64,000 nt of DNA from Deinococcus aerolatus (GTDB lineage: Bacteria; Deinococcota; Deinococci; Deinococcales; Deinococcaceae), in the NCBI RefSeq assembly GCF_014647055.1, contig NZ_BMOL01000011.1, forward strand, positions 81,476 through 145,475. The letters are read 5' to 3'. Below the pieces are notes generated by a model. The model was not told where the DNA came from. It saw only the letters and a program-made list of their open reading frames with translations, and did no database searches. Below are positions 49,290-62,918 of this stretch, piece by piece. Each line of letters starts with the position of its first letter. Position 1 is the first letter of the stretch. The translations under genes were made by a program, and so were the position numbers.

Positions 49290-49892
49290 TCATTGTGGCG
49301 CAGGCGGGCGTGCCGGACGTCCCGCCTGCGCCCCGGCAACCTGGGCCCCGGCAAGCAGCGGCCAGCTCTCCAGTGGCGCATAGAATCCGCCCGGACCCGG
49401 TTTGTGCATTAGGGTCACGGCGTCGGCAGTGAAGCCCAGCGGGTGCCCCTCCAGATCGGCGAATTCGGTTTGTGCCGCCCTCAGCACGTCCGGCAGGGCC
49501 ACGCCGCGCCGCTGAAGCGCCAGCGAGAGGTGCAGCGTCAATCCCGGCCCCTCGTAGCCAAAGAAACGCACCCGGTCCTGCCGCTCCCGCAGGGCGTCCA
49601 GCAACGCCACGTGCAGGGCCACCGCCGCCGGGCTGCGGGCCTGCACGTACAGGGCCGTGCCGTTGCCGAACAGGCGCGGCCCGCCGAGGGTCGCCGGCAG
49701 CGGCGCGTGCCGGGCCACCACCGCGCGCAGGGTCTGCTGCCACTCCAGCCCCGGCGACAGACCGCTGCGGGCCTTGACGGTCAGGTGCGGCACGGCGGCG
49801 GCGTCCTGGAGGTGGTGGGCAGCGCGGAACGCCTGAAGGCGGGTGGCCAGTTCCGGCGGCGGCAGCACGGCCAGCAGGAAGGAGGCGGCCAT
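49290..49892 (-). CDS. 2'-5' RNA ligase family (2H phosphoesterase) protein
   Basis: 200 residues. The two HxT/S motifs that define the fold are PHLTVKA (~35) and LTLHLSLAL (~118). Such proteins hydrolyse or ligate 2'-5' or 2',3'-cyclic phosphate bonds in RNA or nucleotides. ATG 49890-49892 is preceded by AGCAGG and lies 12 bases after the acetyl-CoA synthetase stop, so the two probably share a transcript. Confidence 0.85.
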   Translation of the reverse strand: MAASFLLAVLPPPELATRLQAFRAAHHLQDAAAVPHLTVKARSGLSPGLEWQQTLRAVVARHAPLPATLGGPRLFGNGTALYVQARSPAAVALHVALLDALRERQDRVRFFGYEGPGLTLHLSLALQRRGVALPDVLRAAQTEFADLEGHPLGFTADAVTLMHKPGPGGFYAPLESWPLLAGAQVAGAQAGRPARPPAPQ

Positions 49893-49904
49893 CCTGCTGG
49901 TGGC

Positions 49905-51857
<1,953 letters not shown>

Positions 51858-52098
51858 CGGGGGGCCTCCGGTGGGGTGGGGGAGAGACGGGAACCGGGCG
51901 GGCGCGGGTGAGGCGCGGTGTGGATGGCCGCACTGTAGCGCCCGTCCCCGAACGGCGCGGCGCGTTGGACCGTTCCCGGCACAGTACTGCACCTGGTCCA
52001 GGGAGGGCGCGGCGGCATGGGCGGTTCAGGGGAGAGGGGCGGCGAAACGGCGTGTCCCGCCCTGACCTCTGCCGGACGGCGGGACACGCTGGGTGCAT
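51858..52098. other. 241-base GC-rich spacer upstream of acs
   Basis: Contains the acs ribosome-binding site at its left end and no convincing coding sequence. A promoter for acs must lie here, but no clear -35/-10 pair was found. Confidence 0.4.
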
Positions 52099-52139
52099 CA
52101 AAAAAAAGAAGGGGGGCTGGCCGCCAGGCCACGCCTCCC
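52099..52139 (-). terminator. Second of two tandem terminators after tRNA-Pro
   Basis: GC-rich stem (GGGG.../...CCCCCC with an internal TGGCC/GGCCA stem) followed on the minus strand by TTCTTTTTTTT. Confidence 0.85.
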
Positions 52140-52151
52140 CATCTTTGCCAA

Positions 52152-52264
<113 letters not shown>

Positions 52265-52279
52265 ATTCCCAGCCACAGA

Positions 52280-52308
52280 ACTATAGTCGGTGAAAGGGGT
52301 CCGGTCAA
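52280..52308 (-). promoter_or_regulatory. Promoter of tRNA-Pro
   Basis: Minus strand -35 TTGACC (52303-52308), 17-base spacer, -10 TATAGT (52280-52285); the tRNA begins 15 bases downstream. Confidence 0.85.
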
Positions 52309-52323
52309 GGGCGCTGCGGCGGG

Positions 52324-52677
52324 CTAGCGCCGCAGCTTGCGGGCCGCCTCGTCCGGGGTGATCTCGCCGCGCTCCAGGCTGCTCAGGATCTCGGCCTGCG
52401 GGTCGGCCAGTTCGGGCTCGTAACCAATCGCGCGCAGCAGCGTGTCGAAGCGGGCGCGCACGGTGGGGTAGCTCACGCCCAGCACGCGCTCGACCTCCTT
52501 GAGGTTGCCGCGCACGCGGATGTAGAGCCGCAGAAATTCCAGATTGTCCGGGGTCAGGGTGGCGAACTCGTTGAGCTCGAAGGCACCGCGCACCGTCACG
52601 CCACTGCCCGCAAACCGCAGTTCGGTGACGTGCGGCGCTTCGGTCTCATCGGGAAAGGGGAGGGGCAGGGGACGCAT
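52324..52677 (-). CDS. DUF2089-family putative regulator
   Basis: 117 residues. The central LTPDNLEFLRLYIRVRGNLKEVERVLGVSYPTVRARFD is the DUF2089 helix-turn-helix-like signature, and the C-terminal half has EILSSLERGEITPDEAARKL, a SHOCT-like tail. The zinc-ribbon cysteines found in longer DUF2089 proteins are absent. -10 box TACACT (rc at 52685-52690) lies 7 bases before the ATG. It may be a DNA-binding regulator; targets unknown. Confidence 0.85.
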   Translation of the reverse strand: MRPLPLPFPDETEAPHVTELRFAGSGVTVRGAFELNEFATLTPDNLEFLRLYIRVRGNLKEVERVLGVSYPTVRARFDTLLRAIGYEPELADPQAEILSSLERGEITPDEAARKLRR

Positions 52678-52707
52678 GGCCCGTAGTGTACGCGCCCACC
52701 ACGGCCC

Positions 52708-54120
52708 TCAGTGTTCCGCTGCCAGCACGCCCACCACCTCGTCCTGCAGGGCGCGCAGGTTCAGGATCGGGCTGTCGGGGGGGCCGTTCATCATCAGCGC
52801 GAAGGCCAGCGGACGCCCGCTGCTGGCGGTCACGTACCCGGCCAGCGTGCTCACGCCGGGCAGCGTGCCGGTCTTGGCCCGCACGTCCAGGCCGGTGCCC
52901 AGAAAACGCCGTGCCAGCGTGCCGCCGCGCCCGTCGTGGGCCGGGACGTTCTCGCCGGTGCCACCCTGGGGCAGGGCTTCGACGAAGGCGTTCTGGCGCT
53001 GGTGGTACAGGCGGTCAGGAAAGCCCCTGCCCTGGTCCGGGGTGCCGGACAGCGGGTACGGCAGGGCGTACATCACGCGCAGCAGATCGGTCAGGGCACG
53101 CGGCGTCAGGCGGTTTTCCCGGCTCAGGCCGCTGCCGTCGGCCAGTACCACGCCGGTGAGGTTCACGCCGGTGCGGCCCAGCAGCGCCCGCTCCCGCGCC
53201 AGTGCGCCGGCGAGGGTACCGTTGCCGGCCGGCCGCAGGGCCAGCGTGGCCAGCAGTTCCTCGGCCAGCAGGTTGTCGCTGGGCCGCAGGGTGGCGGCTA
53301 CCAGCGTCGCCACCGGCCCACTGCGCACGCTGGCCACGGCCTGCTCGGGGCGGCGGGCCACCGGGGTCAGCGGACCAGGGGGCAACGGCCGCCCACGTTC
53401 GTCGGTGCGCGGCGGCGGGGCATAGGGCCGGAACGGGGCCGCCTGCCCCACCTCGTCCGAGGTCACCGTGATTCCGGCGCGGCGCAACTCGGCAATCAGG
53501 GCCGCGCCCAGCCGCTGGTGGGCGGTGGCGGGAGTGGTGGGCGGCGCGTCGTGCCACTCCGCCAGACGCAGGGCCGTCATCGGTACGTCGATGGGCGCGG
53601 CCTGCCAGCTGTCTGGGTCCAGGCGGGCGTCGTCCAGCCGGACCTGACCCACGGCGCGCAGGCCGTGGGCGTGGGCCTGTTTGGCCAGGGCGCGCAGGCT
53701 GTAGCTGTCGCCCGCCGCGCTCAGGCTGGGGTCACCGCTGCCGCGTAGGGTCACGGCCTTCACGCTGGCGCGGCCCACCTGCGCGGCGGGAACGGTCAGC
53801 TCGCTGCTCCACCAGCTGGCCGCGCCGCCCCGGTCCTGCAGCACCGCCGCGCCCACCACCAGTTTGGTGGTGCTGGCGGGGATGAAGGGGGTGTCGGGCA
53901 GGCTGGTCTGCAGCACCCGGCCGGTCGTGAGGTCTTGGACCAGCACGCCCGCCCGCACGCCGGCAGGCAGGCCGCTCAGCACCCGCCGCACGCCTGCGCT
54001 GAGCGGGGGTTCCCGCTGCAGGATCAGGTCTGCGGGCGGCGCCGCCGCCTTCTGCGCCGCCGGAGACGGCGCGCCGCCCAGACACAGCAGCGCGCACAGT
54101 AGGGGCAGGAAACGCGGCAT
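52708..54120 (-). CDS. dacB: D-Ala-D-Ala carboxypeptidase/endopeptidase, PBP4 (DacB) family
   Basis: 470 residues with a Sec signal peptide ending near SPAAQ (~22). The penicillin-binding triad is complete: PASTTK (SxxK), PSDN (SxN) and AKTGTL (KTG), with the large insertion between the first two that marks PBP4. It trims or cleaves peptidoglycan cross-links outside the membrane. -10 box TATCCT (rc at 54129-54134) lies 8 bases before the ATG. It is divergent from the thioesterase gene. Confidence 0.94.
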   Translation of the reverse strand: MPRFLPLLCALLCLGGAPSPAAQKAAAPPADLILQREPPLSAGVRRVLSGLPAGVRAGVLVQDLTTGRVLQTSLPDTPFIPASTTKLVVGAAVLQDRGGAASWWSSELTVPAAQVGRASVKAVTLRGSGDPSLSAAGDSYSLRALAKQAHAHGLRAVGQVRLDDARLDPDSWQAAPIDVPMTALRLAEWHDAPPTTPATAHQRLGAALIAELRRAGITVTSDEVGQAAPFRPYAPPPRTDERGRPLPPGPLTPVARRPEQAVASVRSGPVATLVAATLRPSDNLLAEELLATLALRPAGNGTLAGALARERALLGRTGVNLTGVVLADGSGLSRENRLTPRALTDLLRVMYALPYPLSGTPDQGRGFPDRLYHQRQNAFVEALPQGGTGENVPAHDGRGGTLARRFLGTGLDVRAKTGTLPGVSTLAGYVTASSGRPLAFALMMNGPPDSPILNLRALQDEVVGVLAAEH

Positions 54121-54214
54121 TGGGACGCAGGATAGCGGAGGACAGGCCGGGGCGGCGGTCCGGGGTGCGGCGGCCTGTTCATGTGCGCCTGCCCCGGTGG
54201 CTTAGCCTGGGGCC

Positions 54215-54652
<438 letters not shown>

Positions 54653-54758
54653 GTCATGGTGGCGGTGGCCCCGCGCCGACTCCAGACGCCAGCCCATGAC
54701 TGCGGAGTGGGAAGGGCTGACCGAGACAGTGTGACGCATCAACGCCGGGGGCCGGACG

Positions 54759-57212
54759 CTAGACGACGTGAGACGGGGCGTCCGGCACCGGTTGCTCCAG
54801 GCTGTGGGCCAGAAGAGCCGTGGTCTTCAGCGCGTTCTGCGGGTGGCCCAGCCAGAAGCCCTGGGCATGGTCACAGCCCAGGGCCAGGGCGGCCTGCCAC
54901 TGCGCGCGGGTCTCGACCCCCTCGGCCATCACGCCCAGGCCCAGCGCCCCCGCCAGCGCGGTGATGGCCTGCACCCCCCGACGGGCCTGTGTCTGCACCG
55001 CTGCCGGACCGTCCAGCGCCCCGATTATGCTGCGGTCGATCTTGAGGACACCCACCGGAAGCTGGAGCAGCGGCGCCAGGGCTGAATCCCGCGCCCCGAA
55101 GCCGCACAGGGCCCACCGGACGCCCCGTTCCCGGACCTGACCCATCACGGCGGCGGCCTGGGCCTCCTGCCCGGCCAGCAGGGCCGCGTCGATCTCGAAG
55201 TCCAGGGCCGCGCCGCTCAGGGCGTGTCGGGCCAGCGCGGCGTCGACCGTGTCCACAAAGTCCGCGTGCGCGAACTGGGCCGGCGACAGGTTCACGGCCA
55301 CGCGCAGCCCGCTGTGGCCTGCTGCGTGCCAGCGCGAGAGCTGCCCGCAGGCCTCGTTCAGCGCCCAGCGGTCCAGTGCCCCGTCCAGACCGGTCCCGTG
55401 CGCTGCCGGCAGAAAATGACCGGGGAAGAGCAGGCCCAGTGCGGGGCTGTCCCAGCGCAGCAGCGCCTCCAGGGCGGTGATCTGCCGCGCGAGGCCGTAG
55501 ATGGGCTGGTAATGCAGGCTGAACTCGCCGCGTTCCAGCGCGCCGGGCAGCTGGTTTTCCACTTCGGCCTGCAGGCGGGCGGCCCGGTCCGCGGGGGGCA
55601 TGAAGACGCGCGCCGCCCCCTTGCCGGCCCGTTTGGCCTCGTACATGGCGACGTCGGCGTGCATGTACAGGCTCTCGGCGTCCCGGCCGCTGTCCGGGTA
55701 CACGCTGACTCCCACCGACGCGCTGACCCGTACCGGACGGTCTCCCAGGTCAAAGGGGGCGGCGAACAGCTCCAGCACCTGCTGGGCCCGGCTTTCCGGA
55801 GGCTGTGGGGTCAACACCATGAACTCGTCGCCGCCCAGCCGGGCAGTGAATTCGCCGGGTTGCAGGGAGCCGCGCAGGCGGGCGGCCACCCGGATCAACA
55901 GCTGGTCCCCCACGGTGTGTCCCAGCGTGTCGTTGACGGTCTTGAAGCCGTCCAGATCGAGAAACAGCACCGCCAGGGACGCGGGCTCCTCTCCCGGCAG
56001 TGCGGGCTGGGTCTGGCGGTCTACCGCCTCGCCCAGGGCAATCAGGAACCCGGCGCGGTTGGGCAGGCCGGTCAACTGGTCATGGTGGGCCTGCCACGCC
56101 AGTTCGCGGGCGTGGGCCTCCAGCTGGGCGTGGCCCTGCTCGACCTCGGCGGTGCGGGCGGCCACCCGGCTTTCCAGGCTGGCGTTCAGGGCGGCCAGCT
56201 GCGCGGTCAGCGCGGTGTTGTCGCGCAGCGCCACAATCTGCCGCATGGCGACCAGCAGCGTCACGGCGGCGGTCCCCCACAGCGTGCCGTGGGCGGCCAG
56301 CGTGTTCTCGTCCTGGCTGTGCAGACTCAGGGCAAAGCAGACGGCAAGGCCCAGGTACGGGGCCGCCGCGTACAGCGGACGGGTAAGGCGGGTGGTGATC
56401 TGCGTGACGGTGGTCAGTGGGCGGCTGGCTGGGGTGCCCCGGCGCGAGTTCCAGGCGGCCACAGCAAACAGCAGGGCGCCGGCCGTCCACAGCAGGTCCA
56501 CAGGCAGGCCCAGCGTGAAGTCGCCGTTGGCATCCATGAACAGATAGACCGTGTTGCCAGCGATAAAGGCGGCAAGGCCCAGCGCCAGCATCCCGCCTTC
56601 CAGCGGGAAACGGTCGTCGCGTCTGATAACGGTCAGCAGCAGGCCCAGGGCGCAGAGGTCGAGGACCGGGTACATCAGATTGACGAGCTTGCTGGCCAGG
56701 CCTGCCTCGGTGGCGCCCAGCATCAGGGCCAGTGCGCCGTACCACAGCGCCACCCCCAGTGCCCCCACCACAATGCCAGTGTCCAGTGTCAGTCGCCACG
56801 CCTCGGCCCGCCGCAGCGGCTGGTGCGGCAGTGCCAGAATGCCCAGCATGAACAGCACGTAGAACGCCAGGTAAGCCGCGTCCAGCACGGAGGGTGTGAC
56901 CACCGTTCCGGCCCGCGCCTCCACCAGCGCGTACCCCGTGTCCGCCAGGGCGTAGACGCCAACCGCTAGGGCAATCCAGCGCCAGGCCGGCGCACTGGCC
57001 CGGCGCTTGCGGGCCGCCAGCGCACAGGTCAGCGCGGCTGCGTACAGGACGCCGAGTGAGAAGGACGTTCCTGGCCAGTTCAGGCCCTCTCCACGCAGGT
57101 CCAGCACCGTCCAGAGCAGGTGGGCCAGCGCAAAACCCACGGTCAGCAGCAGGGAGAGGTTCAGGACCCGGCGCGTTCCCGGTGTGGTTTCATTCGCCAC
57201 TTCACCCGTCAA
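54759..57212 (-). CDS. Membrane GGDEF-EAL protein with degenerate EAL domain
   Basis: 817 residues from TTG 57210-57212, with GAGGAG upstream. About 9 hydrophobic helices (20-325), a short coiled coil (335-372), then GGDEF (375-535) with intact GGDEF at 460-464, so c-di-GMP synthesis is possible. EAL (545-805) keeps EALLRW at 582-587 and AEGVET, but the metal-binding LExTE site reads DFEID (671-675) and the DDFGTG loop reads CGFGA (703-707), losing both catalytic aspartates. The phosphodiesterase is therefore probably dead or a sensor. Confidence 0.92.
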   Translation of the reverse strand: MTGEVANETTPGTRRVLNLSLLLTVGFALAHLLWTVLDLRGEGLNWPGTSFSLGVLYAAALTCALAARKRRASAPAWRWIALAVGVYALADTGYALVEARAGTVVTPSVLDAAYLAFYVLFMLGILALPHQPLRRAEAWRLTLDTGIVVGALGVALWYGALALMLGATEAGLASKLVNLMYPVLDLCALGLLLTVIRRDDRFPLEGGMLALGLAAFIAGNTVYLFMDANGDFTLGLPVDLLWTAGALLFAVAAWNSRRGTPASRPLTTVTQITTRLTRPLYAAAPYLGLAVCFALSLHSQDENTLAAHGTLWGTAAVTLLVAMRQIVALRDNTALTAQLAALNASLESRVAARTAEVEQGHAQLEAHARELAWQAHHDQLTGLPNRAGFLIALGEAVDRQTQPALPGEEPASLAVLFLDLDGFKTVNDTLGHTVGDQLLIRVAARLRGSLQPGEFTARLGGDEFMVLTPQPPESRAQQVLELFAAPFDLGDRPVRVSASVGVSVYPDSGRDAESLYMHADVAMYEAKRAGKGAARVFMPPADRAARLQAEVENQLPGALERGEFSLHYQPIYGLARQITALEALLRWDSPALGLLFPGHFLPAAHGTGLDGALDRWALNEACGQLSRWHAAGHSGLRVAVNLSPAQFAHADFVDTVDAALARHALSGAALDFEIDAALLAGQEAQAAAVMGQVRERGVRWALCGFGARDSALAPLLQLPVGVLKIDRSIIGALDGPAAVQTQARRGVQAITALAGALGLGVMAEGVETRAQWQAALALGCDHAQGFWLGHPQNALKTTALLAHSLEQPVPDAPSHVV

Positions 57213-57463
57213 GTCCGCTCCTCACGGCGCTCCCACCCGGCCATGACTCGGCCATGTGGGCCGTCGTGGCCAGAAAAGGGGAGGCCTGGGCATGAAACGG
57301 ATTCTAGAACGGGCCATATCACCGTTTTCTTGTTGATCTCTTGCCGAACGAGGCTTTCTTCACCTCCACGCTGCCAGACCTCGTCGTGCCCGGCGTTTCG
57401 CTGCGGCCCCGGCAGCAATCCATACCCCTGTTTCGCGGCGGCCTGCCCCGTATCATGGGCCCA
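57213..57463. other. 251-base region between divergent genes
   Basis: The left end has the GGDEF-EAL ribosome-binding site; TAGAAT on the minus strand (57301-57306) is a possible -10 for it, with a weak -35. The right end has the TPR-like gene's TATCAT box at 57451-57456. Nothing else is seen. Confidence 0.35.
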
Positions 57464-58255
57464 ATGGACGCCATCCAACCCTACCTTCCCCTGATCTTCA
57501 ATGTGCTGCGCGGGCTGGCGGTGGTGGGCTTGGTGCACGCCATCATGACCCGTCAGCCGATGTTCTGGATGTTCCTGCTGGGCTTCGGGGCGTTGCTGGG
57601 CAGTATTTTTGGCATGCTGGGCGCCCTGGCCTACACTTTCCTGGTGCTGATTCCATCGCTGCGTGGCAGCGGGCGGGTGGCCGGGCAGGCCGTGTCGCGC
57701 GGCGTGGAGGCCCTTAAGCCGCTGGAGACCCGCATCCGCGAGGCGGGTGAGCGGCTCTCGGAGAGCGATACGCTGGCCAACCGGGCAGGGCTGGCGGGGC
57801 TGCTGGCCCGCGCCGGTCGCAACGAGGACGCACAGGCCACCCTCGATCCGCTGCTGCGCGGCATCTACGCCGACGATCCGGTAGTGCTGCTCACCAGCGC
57901 CGAGCTTGATCTGGCCCGTGGCAACCCGGCCGAGGCCGAGAAGCGCCTGAACGCCGTGGACCTCAAGACCAGCGCCGCCACCCGCACCCGCGCCCTGACC
58001 CTGCAGGCCCAGGCCCAGGAGGCCCAGGGCAAGGCGCAGGCCGACGCCACCTACCGCGAGGCCATGACCGCCACCACCACCGAGGAACCGCGCGCCCGCT
58101 ACGCCGCGTATCTGGTGGCGCAGGGCCGCGCCGCCGAGGCGCAGACGGTGCTGGCGGCCATCGCCAAGACCGAGAGCCGCGCCACCCCGCTGTACCGCCG
58201 CCAGGAACGCGAGTGGTTTGATCTGGCCTCGGGGTTGAGGCGTGAGCTGAAGTAA
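57464..58255 (+). CDS. Membrane-anchored TPR-like protein
   Basis: 263 residues from ATG 57464, 7 bases after -10 box TATCAT. Two hydrophobic helices (~10-30 and ~37-62) anchor it; the cytoplasmic part (~80-263) is alpha-helical and rich in Ala/Arg/Glu, with TPR-like spacings such as ANRAGLAGLLARAGRNEDAQA and AYLVAQGRAAEAQ. No family name is recognised beyond TPR-like. Function unknown. Confidence 0.75.
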   Translation: MDAIQPYLPLIFNVLRGLAVVGLVHAIMTRQPMFWMFLLGFGALLGSIFGMLGALAYTFLVLIPSLRGSGRVAGQAVSRGVEALKPLETRIREAGERLSESDTLANRAGLAGLLARAGRNEDAQATLDPLLRGIYADDPVVLLTSAELDLARGNPAEAEKRLNAVDLKTSAATRTRALTLQAQAQEAQGKAQADATYREAMTATTTEEPRARYAAYLVAQGRAAEAQTVLAAIAKTESRATPLYRRQEREWFDLASGLRRELK

Positions 58256-58536
58256 ACCCCCGCCTGGGCTGGGCGGCGGTGTGTTTGCTGGCCCGGTCCT
58301 GCACGCGACTGACCCTAGAGGCTGGCCTCACCACGCACGTCGTTGCGGGGCCGTGGGCCGCGCTGTCTATAGCTGCTAATTGTTCTGCCCAGGGAAGCAG
58401 CCAGAGTAGCGGGCCGCCGGTCCCGGTCTCAAAGGGCTGATGGGAGGGCAGTGGCGACTGCAGGGTGAGCCGATAGGCCATTTTTATAACCTGGACGATA
58501 TTGACTCGTGGTTTTCTACCCGGATAGAATGTCCGG
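58256..58536. other. 281-base region upstream of the DUF2239 gene
   Basis: Non-coding by eye. It ends in a consensus promoter (58501-58530); the rest is GC-rich with no terminator-like hairpin followed by T residues. Confidence 0.4.
58501..58530 (+). promoter_or_regulatory. Near-consensus promoter of the DUF2239 gene
   Basis: -35 TTGACT (58501-58506), 18-base spacer, -10 TAGAAT (58525-58530). The ATG is 6 bases after the -10, so transcription should begin at or next to the start codon. It is the clearest full leaderless promoter in the window. Confidence 0.88.
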
Positions 58537-59100
58537 ATGAGCGATGAACCAACACTGACCGTTTTTCAAGGCCACGAACGCCTGATGACCGCCCCACTTC
58601 CAGAGGTGCTGGCCTTTCTCAAAGCCCACGAACGAGAGGCCGCACCGCCCCTCCTGACCTTCGATGACCAGACCGGACGGCAGGTGGACTTTGATCTGCG
58701 CGGCCCGCTGGCAGAGGTGCTGGAGCGGTATACCCCTGCGCCCGTCAGAGCTGGGCCGGGGCGTCCCAGACTGGGCGTCGTGGCCCGCGAGATCACGCTG
58801 CTGCCCCGGCACTGGGAGTGGCTGGAGGGCCAGCGCGGCGGGGCATCGGCCGCGCTGCGCCGCCTGATTGACGAGGCCCGCAAGGCCGATCCCGAAGGCG
58901 AACGCTGCCGCCAGGCCCAGAGCGCTGCCGACCGCTTTCTGGGCGTGCTGGCCGGTGACCTGCCCGGCTACGAGGACGCCACCCGCGCCCTGTACGCGGG
59001 CGACGGCGCCGCGTTTCAGGCCCGCGTGCAGCACTGGCCGGACGATATCCGCACCCACGCGCTGTATCTGGCCGCTCCGGCCTTCGCAGAGAAATCATGA
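58537..59100 (+). CDS. DUF2239 family protein
   Basis: 187 residues. The family pattern is seen: LTFDDQTGRQVDFDLRG, RPRLGVVAREITLLPRHWEWLEGQRGGASAALRRLIDEARK and the C-terminal ALYAGD. The REITLLPRHWEWL block is characteristic, with a basic Arg/Lys cluster after it. Function not established. Its stop overlaps an ATG (ATGA) that begins the decayed repeat gene, so the pair was once an operon. Confidence 0.88.
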   Translation: MSDEPTLTVFQGHERLMTAPLPEVLAFLKAHEREAAPPLLTFDDQTGRQVDFDLRGPLAEVLERYTPAPVRAGPGRPRLGVVAREITLLPRHWEWLEGQRGGASAALRRLIDEARKADPEGERCRQAQSAADRFLGVLAGDLPGYEDATRALYAGDGAAFQARVQHWPDDIRTHALYLAAPAFAEKS

Positions 59101-59552
59101 CTGCGCCGCGCCAGTACAAAGACTTTGCGCCGCGCGTGTAGACGATCTTAAGGAATTGCTGACGCTATGGCAGGAGAGATTCATGGGGAAAAGTGGTAGG
59201 TCATCCCACTACGCCCGCCGCCGTGCTGGGTTGTCTGGCTGCGGAGTATCCCGCTGAAGTGCTCTCTGGGTCTGTTGCGTCTGGCCCATCCCGGTCTACT
59301 GGAGGGCTGGCCCGCCGTCGCCGTGCCGAATCTGGTGGCCCAGGATCCCGAGGCCTGACGCACTGCCCACACCGAGGCACATTTTCAGGTGGTGGCGGAC
59401 ATCCAGCCCTAAAGGGGAAGAGGTGGCCGGTAGCCCGGCATCCGGGCTGGAGGTTCCGGGCGCCGCTGGCCGCCTGCCCTGACCTTCCGCCAGAGGCTGC
59501 GGCACGGCTGGGCGGTGACGCTTCAATGCTGGTAGAGCAGGCGACGGCTTGA
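59097..59552 (+). pseudogene. Decayed repeat-protein gene with several frameshifts
   Basis: Starting at ATG 59097 (overlapping the DUF2239 stop), protein-like fragments appear in changing frames: TAPRQYKDFAPR; VDDLKELLTLWQERF (59138-59183); HPTTPAAVLGCLAAEYPAEVLS (59202-59268); LLRLAHPGLLEGWPAVAVPNLVAQDP, ended by TGA 59356-59358; HTEAHFQVVADIQP in the same frame to TAA 59410-59412; and LPPEAAARLGGD to TGA 59550-59552. The HP-TP-VL-LA spacing is that of variant leucine-rich or HEAT-like repeat proteins. At least three frameshifts and one stop make it a pseudogene. Confidence 0.75.
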
Positions 59553-59579
59553 CGAACAACCGGAGTCAGCCCTGAGCGC

Positions 59580-59613
59580 AAAAAACCCCCCGGCCACAAA
59601 GGGCCAGGGGGCT
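59580..59613 (-). terminator. Intrinsic terminator of the ribosomal-protein operon
   Basis: GC-rich stem of ~10 bp (CCCCCTGGCC with GGCCGGGGGG) followed by TTTTTT on the minus strand, 35 bases after the rplL stop. Confidence 0.88.
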
Positions 59614-59647
59614 GCACTCCCGGTTACGGGGCTGTGTCTGAAAAGCC

Positions 59648-60013
59648 TTACTTCAGTTCGACGGTGGCGCCAGCGGCTTCCAGCTGGGCCTTGAACTTCT
59701 CGGCCTCGTCCTTGGAGATGCCTTCCTTCAGGGCGCCGCCCTTCTCGCTCATGTCCTTGGCTTCCTTCAGACCCAGGCCGGTGATGGCGCGGATTTCCTT
59801 AATGACGTTGATCTTGCTGGCGCCAGCGCTCACCAGAACAACGTCAAATTCGGTCTTTTCTTCGGCCACGGGGGCCGCAGCAGCGCCGCCGCCGCCCATC
59901 GAAACGGCCGCCGTGACGCCCCAGGTTTCCTTGAGGCCGTCGATCAGGTCCGCGAGTTCCATGATGGTCAGAGTGCCGAGTTGATCGATCATTGCCTGCT
60001 TGTCGTATGCCAT
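59648..60013 (-). CDS. rplL: 50S ribosomal protein L7/L12
   Basis: 121 residues. The N-terminal dimerisation helix ([19 protein letters not shown]), Ala/Gly hinge ([10 protein letters not shown]) and C-terminal domain ([26 protein letters not shown]) are complete. Several copies form the stalk that recruits translation GTPases. It is the last gene of the operon, with a GGAGG ribosome-binding site and a terminator. Confidence 0.98.
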   Translation of the reverse strand: MAYDKQAMIDQLGTLTIMELADLIDGLKETWGVTAAVSMGGGGAAAAPVAEEKTEFDVVLVSAGASKINVIKEIRAITGLGLKEAKDMSEKGGALKEGISKDEAEKFKAQLEAAGATVELK

Positions 60014-60085
60014 GTTGGTGTTCCTCCAGAGGTGGAATTAATGCTGAGTCGGGTTGAAGACGCTTTTAAAAGATGGAGCAGACGC

Positions 60086-60589
60086 TTAGGCGCCCGCGCC
60101 TTCCTCTTCAAGCTTGGTCTTGTACGCTTCGAGGATGCCCACGAAGTTGCTGAGGTGGGCGCTGAGGACGCCGACCAGTTCGGCCTGCAAGGTTTCCTTG
60201 CTGCCCAGGCTGGCCAGACGGTTGACGACGCTCACGTCCACCTTGTTGCCTTCCAGGAATCCGCCCTTGACGGAGGGAATGCCCTTGTCGTTGCCTTTGG
60301 CCGCGTCGGCTAGGGCCTTGGCGACCCCGGCGGGGTCGGAGTGGGCCAGCACCAGGGCGCTGGGTCCCTTGAGGGTGTCGGCGAAATCGCGTCCACCGTC
60401 CTGAAGGGCGCGGTCGATCAGGGTGTTCTTGGCAACGATCAGCTGCCCGCCCTTCTCGCGGATGTCTTTGCGCAGTTTGCTCAGCTGTCCGGCACTCAGG
60501 CCCTGGTAGTCGACGACGTAAAACGTCTCGATCTCATTCAGGCTCTGCTTGAGGGTGCTGAGGGTCTGCACGTTCTTGGGATTCGCCAC
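60086..60589 (-). CDS. rplJ: 50S ribosomal protein L10
   Basis: 167 residues from GTG 60587-60589, after GAGGAGG. Family motifs: [19 protein letters not shown] and [11 protein letters not shown], with a C-terminal L7/L12-binding helix. It anchors the L12 stalk to 23S rRNA and, in many bacteria, represses its own operon. Confidence 0.97.
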   Translation of the reverse strand: MANPKNVQTLSTLKQSLNEIETFYVVDYQGLSAGQLSKLRKDIREKGGQLIVAKNTLIDRALQDGGRDFADTLKGPSALVLAHSDPAGVAKALADAAKGNDKGIPSVKGGFLEGNKVDVSVVNRLASLGSKETLQAELVGVLSAHLSNFVGILEAYKTKLEEEGAGA

Positions 60590-60802
60590 GCAGTGAACCT
60601 CCTCGTGGTTGAACAAGTCTGCAGGTGCAAGTTCGCCTTCGGGCGCTTCGCAGCCTGGCAACTCGGCGGGATGTTTAAACCGGGCAAGGGTCCCCGCTGT
60701 CTTGGGTGCCGCACTAGAAACGGATTGGAGAGGTGCGAAGTTGCACCGGGGTGCCGGAAATCAGGAATGAGGGGGAAGGCGTGCCGCCCCCTCAGAAGGT
60801 GG
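60590..60802 (-). promoter_or_regulatory. Leader upstream of rplJ, candidate L10 leader
   Basis: 213 non-coding bases between rplA and rplJ with several hairpins, including GGTGC-gaagtt-GCACC at 60733-60748. Position and length fit the autoregulatory L10-binding leader known in many bacteria. The fold was not computed; this is inferred from context. Confidence 0.5.
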
Positions 60803-61931
<1,129 letters not shown>

Positions 61932-62041
61932 TTCGACTCCTTAGCTCCCCCGTGCCACGTCCCAAAAAGGACCGCGCTGGGGTGCTGGCGCTAAGTTCCG
62001 CCTGCGCTGCCCGGGGTGGGCAGGTTGGCAGCAACTTTTTC

Positions 62042-62070
62042 ATTTTACTCGTTCTGCCCCCTCCTGCCAA
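62042..62070 (-). promoter_or_regulatory. Promoter of rplKA(JL)
   Basis: Minus strand -35 TTGGCA (62065-62070), 17-base spacer, -10 TAAAAT (62042-62047). It predicts a leader of about 100 bases before rplK, room for L1- or L11-mediated control. A hairpin TCCTGCC/GGCAGGA overlaps the -35 side. Confidence 0.8.
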
Positions 62071-62092
62071 GTGCGGCAGGAAAGGACGCGGT

Positions 62093-62661
<569 letters not shown>

Positions 62662-62665
<4 letters not shown>

Positions 62666-62841
62666 GGCAGCACCAGCGTGATCAGGTTGCTGAAGATCAG
62701 GTCCAGCACCCACACGATCAGGGACAGGGCCACGACAAAGATCAGCACGGCCTGCGTGCCTTCGAACACCTGCTGGCGCGTCGGCCACGACACGCGCGAG
62801 AGTTCGGCGCGCGAGTCACGGAAGTACTGAATCAAGTTCAT
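62662..62841 (-). CDS. secE: Preprotein translocase subunit SecE
   Basis: 59 residues from ATG 62839-62841. The cytoplasmic amphipathic helix [19 protein letters not shown] and a single membrane helix (~30-52) are the minimal SecE form. It stabilises SecY in the translocon. Its stop overlaps the nusG start (ATGA), the usual secE-nusG pairing. Confidence 0.96.
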
Positions 62842-62918
62842 GCATTCACCTGCGGGAGAGAAAACGTCTGAAACCGGCGTTTCTGGAGTGGCGTGTGCCG
62901 CCCCGAAAGGAACCGAAT

